Below, piece by piece: positions 44,173 to 51,740 of a DNA stretch of 64,000 bases (its first letter is position 1; each line of letters begins with the position of its first letter). Origin of the DNA: Alphaproteobacteria bacterium (GTDB lineage: Bacteria > Pseudomonadota > Alphaproteobacteria > Micavibrionales > Micavibrionaceae); NCBI GenBank assembly GCA_016699735.1, contig CP065008.1, positions 1,054,001 through 1,118,000 on the forward strand, read 5' to 3'. Under the pieces are notes generated by a model. It did no database searches. It was not told the DNA's origin and saw only the letters and a list, made by a program, of their open reading frames with translations. A program made the position numbers and the translations under genes.

Positions 44173-46749
44173 TCATTCTTCAGCCACGCCGGATTTTTTT
44201 GCGGACGCTTTCTTTTTTCCGCCGGACTTTTTCTTTCCGGTCTGTTTCTTGTCCGCAGCCTTTCTACGCGTGAAAGGCTTCTTTCCTTCGGCTTCGCGTT
44301 TCGCGGCTTTCTCGGCGGCCAGCGCCAGCACTTCGACGGCGCGGTTCATCCCCACGAACAGGACGTCGTCGTCTTTCGGCAGGGAGGTAAACTTGTCGGC
44401 ATGTTTGAGGAACGGCCCGAACCGCCCGATCCCCGCCTGAATCATCAGACCCGTTTCAGGATGCGTTCCGACATCGCGGGGCAGCGCCAGCAATTTCAAA
44501 GCACCCTCAAGCGTGACCTCGTCCAGCGCCAATCCTTTCGGCAGTCCCTGGCGTTTGGGTTTGGGCTTTACGCGCTTCTTGGGTTTTTTCGGCGCCTTTT
44601 TTCCTTCTTCCTTAGCCTTGGCCTTCGCCTCTTCATAGGCCTTGAGTTCGGCCTTCTCGGCGGCGATATCCTCCGCCAGTTCGGGAGCAGGGTCAATCTG
44701 CACATAAGGCCCGTAAGGTCCGCGCCGCAAGCTGACGGTGCGCCCCGTGCCCGGTTCGGTGCCGAGAATTTTCGGTTCGTTCGCCAGTGCCGCGCCATCT
44801 CCGTTCTCGCCGTCGGGAACGATCAGCGGGCGGGTGAATTTGCACTCGGGATAATTCGAACAGCCGATAAACGCCCCGAATTTCCCAAGCCTTAAGCCCA
44901 GCTTTCCGTCCGGCAACGCGGCGTTGTCCGCGCAGGCCTTGCATTTTTTCGGATCGACGGGTTTCCCGTTCGCGTCCTTCTCCGGCGGGAAGAAATGCGG
45001 CCCGAGTTCCTCATCAAGATGGTCGATGACGTTGGTGATGGTGAGATCCTTCGTGCCGTCCAAAGCGGTTTTGAAATCCCGCCAGAACAGCTTGAGCGCC
45101 TCTTTCCACGCCACATGGCCCGACGCAATCGCGTCCAGCTCTTCCTCAAGATTGGCGGTGAACCCGTAATCGACATACTGCGCGAAAAATTTCGCCAGAA
45201 ACGTCGTGACCAGCCGCCCGCGATCCTCGGGGATAAAGCGCCGCTTCTCCAGCTTCACGTAATTCCGGTCCCGCAAAACCTGCAAGATAGAGGCATAAGT
45301 GGAGGGCCGCCCGATGCCGAGTTCCTCCAGACGTTTAACGAGAGAAGCTTCGGAATAGCGCGGCGGTGGTTGCGTAAAATGCTGGTTAGGGGTGACATCC
45401 ACAAGCTTCGTCGCGTCCCGTTCCTGCATAGGCGGCAGGATGCGGTTGTCTTCGCTCTCGTTTTTGTCGTCGTCCGTGTCTTCCTGATAAAGCGTGAGGA
45501 ATCCGGGGAACAGGATCACCGATCCGTTGGCGCGCAGGATCACATCGTCCGTCCCATCGGACAAATCGACCTTGACCTGCTCAAGCACGGCGTTTTCCAT
45601 CTGCGAGGCAATCGTGCGTTTCCAGATGAGTTCGTAAAGTTTCCGCTGGTCTTCCTGCATCGGACCGCCCGAACGCCCCGGCAGCACGGAGAGATTGGTG
45701 GGCCGGATCGCCTCGTGCGCTTCCTGTGCGTTCTTCGCCTTGGATTTGTAAAGGCGCGGCGCGTCGGGCAGAAACTTATCGCCATATTCTTTTTTAATGA
45801 CGCTGCGGCATTGCTGCACGGCCTCGTCGGACAAAGTTGTCCCGTCCGTACGCATATAGGTGATGTAGCCGTCCTCATAAAGATTCTGCGCGGTCCGCAT
45901 GGTCTGCGAGGCGGACATCCCCAGCTTGCGGGAAGCTTCCATTTGCAGGCTTGATGTGATGAACGGCGGGGCAGGGAAGCGCCGCGCCTGCTTTTTCTCG
46001 ATCTTCTGCACGGAGAGATTTTTGGAGCGGATGCGCTCGACGGCGAGATTCGCCTGTCCCGCGTTTCCGATATCCATCTTGTCCAGCTTGTTGCCGGCCA
46101 GATGGGTGAGGCGGGCAGTGAACGGCGCACCCTCAGGCGTCCGTAGCCGCGCCTCGATGCTCCAGTATTCCTCGGTAATAAACTTCTCGATCTCCGCTTC
46201 CCGCTCACAAATGAGACGCAGCGCAACCGATTGAACCCGCCCCGCCGACCGCGAACCGGGCAGCTTGCGCCACAGGACAGGCGACAGGTTGAACCCGACG
46301 AGATAATCTAGCGCCCGCCGCGCCAGATAGGCGTCGATCAGACGGACATCCAGTTCCCTTGGATGGCTGAACGCTTCCTGCACCGCGCTTTTGGTGATTT
46401 CATTGAACGTCACGCGCTTGACGTTTTTCCCCTCCAGCAGCTTTTCGTCAGCCAGTATTTCCTGGATATGCCAAGCAATCGCCTCCCCTTCGCGGTCCGG
46501 GTCAGGCGCAAGATAGAGGTTTTTGGCGGACTTCACGGCGCGTTTGATCTCGCGCACGTTTTTCTCGGCGCGTTCGCCGAGCTGCCATTTCATCTTGAAA
46601 TTTTCGTCAGGCAGGACGGACCCGTCCTTGTTCACGAGGTCGCGGACATGACCGTAGGAGGCGATCACCTCGAAATCGGGGCCAAGGTATTTATGAATCG
46701 TTTTGGCCTTGGCGGGCGACTCGACAATGACAAGATTAGGGGCGCTCAA
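44173..46749 (-). CDS. topA: DNA topoisomerase I
   Basis: 858-residue type IA enzyme that relaxes negative supercoils. The Toprim motif LVIVESPAKAKTI is at the N-terminus. The active-site Tyr is near 298 in YITYMRTDG. The C-terminal region holds a four-cysteine zinc finger (CKACADNAAL; CSNYPECKF) and then two lysine-rich repeats (GIGRFGPFLKHADKF). The tail is very basic (AKKSGVAEE at the end). It starts 23 bases after dprA ends. Confidence 0.97.
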   Translation of the reverse strand: MSAPNLVIVESPAKAKTIHKYLGPDFEVIASYGHVRDLVNKDGSVLPDENFKMKWQLGERAEKNVREIKRAVKSAKNLYLAPDPDREGEAIAWHIQEILADEKLLEGKNVKRVTFNEITKSAVQEAFSHPRELDVRLIDAYLARRALDYLVGFNLSPVLWRKLPGSRSAGRVQSVALRLICEREAEIEKFITEEYWSIEARLRTPEGAPFTARLTHLAGNKLDKMDIGNAGQANLAVERIRSKNLSVQKIEKKQARRFPAPPFITSSLQMEASRKLGMSASQTMRTAQNLYEDGYITYMRTDGTTLSDEAVQQCRSVIKKEYGDKFLPDAPRLYKSKAKNAQEAHEAIRPTNLSVLPGRSGGPMQEDQRKLYELIWKRTIASQMENAVLEQVKVDLSDGTDDVILRANGSVILFPGFLTLYQEDTDDDKNESEDNRILPPMQERDATKLVDVTPNQHFTQPPPRYSEASLVKRLEELGIGRPSTYASILQVLRDRNYVKLEKRRFIPEDRGRLVTTFLAKFFAQYVDYGFTANLEEELDAIASGHVAWKEALKLFWRDFKTALDGTKDLTITNVIDHLDEELGPHFFPPEKDANGKPVDPKKCKACADNAALPDGKLGLRLGKFGAFIGCSNYPECKFTRPLIVPDGENGDGAALANEPKILGTEPGTGRTVSLRRGPYGPYVQIDPAPELAEDIAAEKAELKAYEEAKAKAKEEGKKAPKKPKKRVKPKPKRQGLPKGLALDEVTLEGALKLLALPRDVGTHPETGLMIQAGIGRFGPFLKHADKFTSLPKDDDVLFVGMNRAVEVLALAAEKAAKREAEGKKPFTRRKAADKKQTGKKKSGGKKKASAKKSGVAEE

Positions 46750-46772
46750 TCTCTTCCCTCAATATATTAACT

Positions 46773-47924
46773 TCAACCCTCCGCGTCTCCCGAGATCAGG
46801 CTGACGCGGTGTCCCGGCAGTCTGCGAACGCGCCCCGCAAGCTCTAGTTCGAGCAGGATCGTCTGCACCGCCGACACTGTCAAATGACACGCCCGGATCA
46901 ATTCGTCAATATTTATCGGGGCGTGTGAAAGGCACGAGAGCACCGCCTCACGCTCGGAATCTGCCGGATTTTCGCCCGAAAGCGGCGCAACATCATAGCC
47001 TGTGGACGCAAACAGCGGCTCGCGCAGGGCGTTGCCGGAAAAGTTCAAAAGCGCCTCCATCACGTCGTCCGCCCCGCGCACCAGCGTCGCCCCCTCGCGG
47101 ATCAGGTGGTTCGGCCCCGCCGCTCGTGGATCAAGCGGTGAGCCGGGGACGGCATAAACATCGCGCCCCTGTTCCCCGGCCAGCCGCGCCGTAATCAGGG
47201 AGCCGGATTTCATGGTGGCCTCGACGATGACAACGCCCTTGGACAACCCCGAAACGATGCGGTTGCGGCGCGGAAAACTCTGCGCGAAGGGCTTCTGCCC
47301 GAATTTGCTTTCGGCCAGAAGGGCGCCGCGCTGCGCGATCTGCTCGTAAAGCTTTTGATTTTCCTCGGGATAAACAACGTCAATCCCGCCCGCCACAACG
47401 GCAATCGTTCCGGTCTCCAGCGATCCCTGATGCGCCGCCGTGTCGATCCCGCGCGCGAGGCCGGACGCGATGACCTGCCCGCGCTGCCCCAACTCGCGGG
47501 AAATTTTTTCCGCAAATTTGCGGCCATTAAGCGAAGCGTTCCGCGCCCCGACGACCCCGATGCACGAACGGTTGAGCAGGGCGGGGTTGCCGAGGATACT
47601 CAAGACCGGTGGGGCATCGTCGAGCGCAGACAGCGCCAGCGGATAAGCCTCGCAGGAAACCGTAATCACATCGCCGCCGATTTTCTGCAGGGCGGCATAT
47701 TCCCGTTCCGCCTCCGCCCGCGAAGCCGCGATCAAAGGCCGCGCCCGCCCGCCGCGCTTGGAGAGTTCGGGCAGGGCATCGAGAGCCTGCGCGGCGCTGC
47801 CGAACCGCGCCATGAGTTGGTAGAACGTCACCGGGCCGATATGCTCCGTGCGGCTCAAACGCAGCCAGTCGATCTTTTCGGAATCGGTGGGCGTTTCGGT
47901 TTTCAGAAGCGTATTGCGTTTCAT
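46773..47924 (-). CDS. dprA: DNA-processing protein DprA
   Basis: Loads RecA onto incoming single-stranded DNA during transformation. 383 residues from the ATG at 47924, which overlaps the TGA of the preceding small gene (ATGA). The longer frame to 47996 lies inside that gene and is rejected. N-terminal SAM-like helices, then the Rossmann core with IGVVGARNASLNG, IASGLARGIDTAAH and RRNRIVSGLS; a C-terminal winged helix. In many non-competent bacteria dprA is kept for other recombination roles. Confidence 0.94.
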   Translation of the reverse strand: MKRNTLLKTETPTDSEKIDWLRLSRTEHIGPVTFYQLMARFGSAAQALDALPELSKRGGRARPLIAASRAEAEREYAALQKIGGDVITVSCEAYPLALSALDDAPPVLSILGNPALLNRSCIGVVGARNASLNGRKFAEKISRELGQRGQVIASGLARGIDTAAHQGSLETGTIAVVAGGIDVVYPEENQKLYEQIAQRGALLAESKFGQKPFAQSFPRRNRIVSGLSKGVVIVEATMKSGSLITARLAGEQGRDVYAVPGSPLDPRAAGPNHLIREGATLVRGADDVMEALLNFSGNALREPLFASTGYDVAPLSGENPADSEREAVLSCLSHAPINIDELIRACHLTVSAVQTILLELELAGRVRRLPGHRVSLISGDAEG

Positions 47925-48151
47925 GCCGATAAAAATGTCACAAGCGCCTGAAAAAAACCAGCCAGAAGCACAACAATAAAAAAGCAGAACACGCAAAAGA
48001 TAAAAATAAACAGAACAGGGTTCTGGGAATATTCAACGATGCTGTCGGAATCCGTGTGGCGCAATTTTCCGGTTTTTAATCCGCGGTAACAGGTAAAAAT
48101 CAAAAATCCGGCCAGCGGCAGGCTGATCAGGGCGATCGCAAACAGCATCAT
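47921..48151 (-). CDS. Small two-helix membrane protein
   Basis: 76 residues with an N-terminal helix (MLFAIALISLPLAGFLIF), a polar loop (YRGLKTGKLRHTDSDS) and a second helix rich in Phe, Ile and Cys (FIFIFCVFCFFIVVLLAGFF). ATG overlaps the plsY stop and its own stop overlaps the dprA start, so all three are translationally coupled. Not recognised; not normally seen between plsY and dprA. Confidence 0.6.
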   Translation of the reverse strand: MMLFAIALISLPLAGFLIFTCYRGLKTGKLRHTDSDSIVEYSQNPVLFIFIFCVFCFFIVVLLAGFFQALVTFLSA

Positions 48152-48903
48152 GCCGCCGGACCTTCATCGGCAGTTTTATTCCGCCCCGAACCGATCTTCG
48201 GCTCCGTGCCGTTGAGCAGGCGTTTGATGTTCTCCTTATGCCTTCCCCAGACGAGGAGAGCGATGAGAAAGCATATAAAAGCGGAATAAGGACCGTATGC
48301 AAACAAGGTCACTACAGGCGCAACCGCAACCGCGACTAAAGCGCCCAGCGAGGAATATTTGAAAAGGAAAGCTGTGATGAGCCAAGCCGCGCACGCCGCC
48401 AGCCCCGCATACGGCACGGCGGCCAGAAAAACGCCTAGTGTTGTCGCCACGCCCTTTCCACCCTTGAACTTCAGCCAGATGGGGAAACAATGGCCGAGGA
48501 TTGTGACAAATCCAAAAGACAACATCAAACTACCGTAAAGGTCTAAAAATAGGGGATCACTCGAACGCGACATATCTACCGAATAGATAAGCATAAACAG
48601 GATCAATACAGCGCCCTTGAAACCATCGAAAAACAGAGTAAGCAGGGCAAGTTTCTTGCTGCCCATCCGCAAAACATTGGTCGCACCGATATTGCCGGAC
48701 CCGACCGTACGGATATCCTTTTTCATGTAAGTTTTAGTCAGGATCAGCCCGAAGGGGATCGAGCCGATAAGGTAAGCCAAAAAAATAAAACCTATAAAAA
48801 GAATCACTGCCGACGAGAAACCGGGAACATCGAAAATACTTAAAGGCACGGTGTCAAAACTTCCCGAACTAAAATTATTAGCAATAGCAAAATTATTAGC
48901 CAT
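48148..48903 (-). CDS. plsY: Acyl-phosphate glycerol-3-phosphate acyltransferase PlsY
   Basis: First acyl transfer of phosphatidic acid synthesis. Membrane protein with the three conserved motifs: SGNIGATNVLR, a Gly-rich GHCFPIWLKFKGGKGVAT, and WGRHKENIKRLLNGTE near the end. At 251 residues it is longer than usual because of about 25 extra polar N-terminal residues. The start ATG lies in an AT-rich leader. First of a coupled three-gene unit. Confidence 0.95.
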   Translation of the reverse strand: MANNFAIANNFSSGSFDTVPLSIFDVPGFSSAVILFIGFIFLAYLIGSIPFGLILTKTYMKKDIRTVGSGNIGATNVLRMGSKKLALLTLFFDGFKGAVLILFMLIYSVDMSRSSDPLFLDLYGSLMLSFGFVTILGHCFPIWLKFKGGKGVATTLGVFLAAVPYAGLAACAAWLITAFLFKYSSLGALVAVAVAPVVTLFAYGPYSAFICFLIALLVWGRHKENIKRLLNGTEPKIGSGRNKTADEGPAA

Positions 48904-49021
48904 CTGATCCTCTCAGAAAACACCCGCTGGCCTCGAAGGAGGCGGAGATCACACAAAAATTGTAAGGCGATAAATACTATACATCAATCTGAAAGCAAAA
49001 GATCCAGCACCGCCAAGCCCC

Positions 49022-49227
49022 GTCACCCCGGCGCAGGCCGGGGTCCACGGAGCCTGTGGGCGCAGAAGTGCGAAAACCTCTACAGCGAGAAAAAACCACA
49101 TTAGATTCCGGCCTTCGCCGGAATGACATAGAGGCGAGATGTCGTTGTGCGCGTTGTGTTTCAAAAACTCTGCGTCCTCTGCGCCTCTGCGGTAAAAAGA
49201 TAGATTCCGGCAAGCGCCGGAATGACG
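49022..49227. repeat. Repeat cluster 3' of the GIY-YIG gene: three R3 copies and R2b
   Basis: R3 type b at 49022-49050 (CCCCGGCGCAGGCCGGGG), R3 type a at 49102-49128, R2b at 49144-49199 and an R3 copy at 49201-49227 with a changed loop (CCGGCAAGCGCCGG). The last copy ends 16 bases before the GIY-YIG stop codon. The 340-base gap from plsY to that gene holds only these. Confidence 0.8.
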
Positions 49228-49243
49228 TTGAGCGCCATAGCCT

Positions 49244-49540
49244 TTACCGGCAGATACTCTCATACAAATCCTCCCAGTGCGGATTCTCGCGCTCGATCAG
49301 GTTTTTCTTCCAGTCCCGCTTCCATTCCTTAAGTTGCTTCTCGCGCACAATCGCGGCTTCCGCAGTGTCATGAACCTCGTACCAAACCAGACGATCCACC
49401 TTATATTTTTTTGTGAAGCCTTCAAAGGTTCCATTTTTATGTTGATGCACGCGCCCCGGAAGGTCGCTCGTCATGCCTGTATACAGCGTTCCGTTGAAGG
49501 CGCTGGCCATGATGTAAACATAAAAAATCTTATCCATCAC
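49244..49540 (-). CDS. Small GIY-YIG endonuclease-domain protein
   Basis: 98 residues, a single GIY-YIG domain: FYVYIM and TLYTGMTSD for the two signature strands, the conserved Arg in GRVHQHK, and the catalytic Glu region AAIVREKQLKEWKRDWK. Members of this stand-alone group have no known role. The start is GTG 49540 or ATG 49537; neither has a clear ribosome binding site. On both sides the gene is enclosed by R3 palindromes within 20 bases of its ends, and it lies where pyrC would be expected between pyrB and plsY. This suggests the gene and its repeats form one inserted unit. Confidence 0.85.
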   Translation of the reverse strand: MMDKIFYVYIMASAFNGTLYTGMTSDLPGRVHQHKNGTFEGFTKKYKVDRLVWYEVHDTAEAAIVREKQLKEWKRDWKKNLIERENPHWEDLYESICR

Positions 49541-49551
49541 TTAGGGCCACA

Positions 49552-49648
49552 GTGGATTCCGGCCTTCGCCGGAATGACAATGATATATTTAACCCGTCAC
49601 CCCGGCGCAGGCCGGGGTCCACGGAAAACGTAAGCGCCGGAATGACAA
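49552..49648. repeat. R3 copies 5' of the GIY-YIG gene
   Basis: R3 type a at 49552-49579, type b at 49594-49623 and a half copy (AAGCGCCGGAATGAC) at 49631-49648. The first begins 12 bases outside the nuclease start codon, and the last ends just outside pyrB. Confidence 0.8.
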
Positions 49649-49651
49649 AAA

Positions 49652-50560
49652 TCACTCAGAAAGCAGTAAATCCAGCACCGCCATCCGCGTGGGAATTCCG
49701 TTCGCCACCTGTTTCTTCAGCAAGCTGCGCTCAGGATCGTCCGCCACGTTGTCGGCGATCTCCAGCCCCCGGTTCATCGGGCCGGGATGCATGACCAGCG
49801 CATCCTTCTTGGCGTGCTTGAGCCGCTCGGCGGTCAGGCCGTATTGCCGGAAGAACGCCGTATCGTCGGGGATCAGGCTCCGCTCCATCCGCTCCTTTTG
49901 AATCCGCAGCATCATGACGATATCCGCCCCCTCGATGCCTTCTTCAAGGCGGGTGAACTTCGGAATCCCCTCGACGGGCAGCGTGTCGGGCATCAGCATC
50001 TCCGGCGCGACGATCCGCACCTTCGCGCCCATTTTGCTCAGGAGGAGAATATTGGAATTGGCCACGCGGCTGTGCGCCACATCGCCGCAGATCGCCACCT
50101 CCAGCCCCTCCAGCTTTCCTTTTTCCTGCTCCATGGTCAGGGCGTCAAGCAAGGCCTGCGTCGGATGCTCCCGCCAGCTGTCGCCCGCGTTGATGACCGG
50201 ACACTTCACGCGGCTGGCCACAAAACCCGGCGCGCCGTATTCATAGTGGCGGATGACGATGGCATCCGGCTCCATCGCCCCCAGCGTGTCGATCGTATCG
50301 GTGAACGTCTCATCTTTTTTAAGCGAACTGTATTCGGCGTTCCAGTTGACCACATCCGCCCCCAGCCGCTTGGCCGCCATGTCGAAGGAGGTCACGGTGC
50401 GCGTCGAGGTCTCGAAGAACATGGTCAGGACGATCTTGTTCTCAAGCTTCGTGCGGTCCCACTTCCCGTTCACCAGCGCGTCGGAATAATAATCCGCCCG
50501 GTCAAGGATGTTGCGGATCTCCTCCGCGCTCAGTTCGGCAATGCCCAGAAGATGTTTCAT
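49652..50560 (-). CDS. pyrB: Aspartate carbamoyltransferase catalytic subunit
   Basis: 302 residues from the ATG at 50560 (MKHLLGIAELS), second step of pyrimidine synthesis. Carbamoyl-phosphate site FFETSTRTVTSFD, then HPTQALLDALT and HPGPMNRGLEI. The frame opens further up at 50629 but that part overlaps the divergent gene and is not conserved. In related genomes pyrC usually follows. Here pyrC is absent and the repeat-bound GIY-YIG gene comes instead. No pyrI partner is seen. Confidence 0.95.
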   Translation of the reverse strand: MKHLLGIAELSAEEIRNILDRADYYSDALVNGKWDRTKLENKIVLTMFFETSTRTVTSFDMAAKRLGADVVNWNAEYSSLKKDETFTDTIDTLGAMEPDAIVIRHYEYGAPGFVASRVKCPVINAGDSWREHPTQALLDALTMEQEKGKLEGLEVAICGDVAHSRVANSNILLLSKMGAKVRIVAPEMLMPDTLPVEGIPKFTRLEEGIEGADIVMMLRIQKERMERSLIPDDTAFFRQYGLTAERLKHAKKDALVMHPGPMNRGLEIADNVADDPERSLLKKQVANGIPTRMAVLDLLLSE

Positions 50561-50627
50561 GATGCTATAAGGAAAAGCATATTCGCTGTAAACTTTCCAG
50601 CGGAAAGATATTAAAGTCCTTTGGACC

Positions 50628-51197
50628 ATGAAAACATTTCTAAGAAATGCCGTATCTGTTGTTATTGGGGCGCTGATCGGTCTGTCTCTCTATTTTTACT
50701 CGCCGATGAGCTTTTTTACGCCCTTCGGACAGAAGGAGTTTTTGGCCGGACTGGAGCAGGAATTGCGAAACGGTCATAAGGTCATCAAGCTCGAAAAGCT
50801 GCTGCCGGAAGGCCCGTGGGATACGGTATGCATGATCCCTCCTTATGCCTTTAATCCTTGGTTTTCGGAGGAAGAACGGATACAAAAATACTACGGCAAG
50901 GCCAAGCCGCCCTTTTGGCTCTTTCTCCCTGACCCCATCAGCGAAAGATACGTTTATGGCTTCGCCGCTATCCAGGGGTCAGAAATCGTTTTTCATGTCA
51001 CGCTTAAAATTACATCCCGCATTTCATGGTCCGGCGGAATCAGTAATATCTCTCCATATTTCATGGAAAATAACAGACAAGTACATTTTCAAGACCATGT
51101 AATAAAACTGGAAGAGCAGGATATCTGCCTTAAACGGGAGGAGGCGGTCCTGTCATTCATAGGCAGCAAGACTATGCTGATCGCTCGCCAGAAGTAG
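50628..51197 (+). CDS. Hypothetical membrane-anchored protein
   Basis: 189 residues with one N-terminal helix (AVSVVIGALIGLSLYFY) and an extracytoplasmic domain holding two cysteines (TVCMIPPYAFNPWF; EQDICLK) that may pair. Not recognised. The gene is AT-richer than its neighbours and starts only 67 bases from pyrB, so the two share a divergent control region. Confidence 0.6.
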   Translation: MKTFLRNAVSVVIGALIGLSLYFYSPMSFFTPFGQKEFLAGLEQELRNGHKVIKLEKLLPEGPWDTVCMIPPYAFNPWFSEEERIQKYYGKAKPPFWLFLPDPISERYVYGFAAIQGSEIVFHVTLKITSRISWSGGISNISPYFMENNRQVHFQDHVIKLEEQDICLKREEAVLSFIGSKTMLIARQK

Positions 51198-51335
51198 GCG
51201 AAAGCGCCAATTTACCTCAAATCCCGCCCAATCTTAGAACTTTATTCAAAATTACCGTCTACAATTAAGGTTATGAAAATATAACCCGGCCCGCCCGGTG
51301 ATTTAAGTGAATAATTTTATTGCCAAGGATTGTGT

Positions 51336-51713
51336 GTGCCCTCCATGAGTAACGAACCCAAGGGAAAGATTCTGGTCGTCGAGGATAACGACTTCGTGCG
51401 GATGCAGATGGTGAAATTCCTCAATGACGGCGGGTTCGCCACCGCCGAATCGAAAGACGGCTGGGAGGCGCTCTCGGCTCTCAGTGCCGACACCAGCGCC
51501 GCCGTGATCGATATGCGGATGCAGCCGATGGACGGTCTGGAATTCATCCAGCGCCTGCACGGCTTCAACAAGAAAATCCCCGTGATTGTGGTGACGGGCT
51601 ACGATACCGCGGGACTCCAGCGCGAACCCGCTCTGTGGAACGCCAGCGCGATCCTCTCCAAACCCGTCCCCCGCGACGAGCTGCTCGCGGCAGTTGAGCG
51701 GGCGCTCGAATAA
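51336..51713 (+). CDS. Stand-alone response regulator receiver
   Basis: About 125 residues: one CheY-like receiver with ILVVEDNDF, acceptor Asp in AAVIDMRMQPMDG (Asp59 from this start), VVTGYDT and the Lys in LSKPVP. AAGGA lies seven bases before GTG 51336; the ATG at 51345 is the alternative and gives 122 residues. No output domain. It converges with the hybrid kinase gene downstream and may take phosphate from that kinase's Hpt domain. Confidence 0.8.
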   Translation: MPSMSNEPKGKILVVEDNDFVRMQMVKFLNDGGFATAESKDGWEALSALSADTSAAVIDMRMQPMDGLEFIQRLHGFNKKIPVIVVTGYDTAGLQREPALWNASAILSKPVPRDELLAAVERALE

Positions 51714-51740
51714 AAGTTTTCACCTTACATATAAAGATAT

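Noticed and set aside
47925..47996. N-terminal extension of DprA
   Set aside because: It lies inside the 76-residue membrane protein gene. The ATGA overlap at 47924 is a better start.
49022..49648. R3 copies as simple Rho-independent terminators
   Set aside because: Most copies are not followed by a T-run, and many occur in series in the same gap. Some could still affect RNA ends.
50561..50629. N-terminal extension of PyrB
   Set aside because: It overlaps the start of the divergent gene and adds residues not found in the family. The ATG at 50560 gives the normal start.
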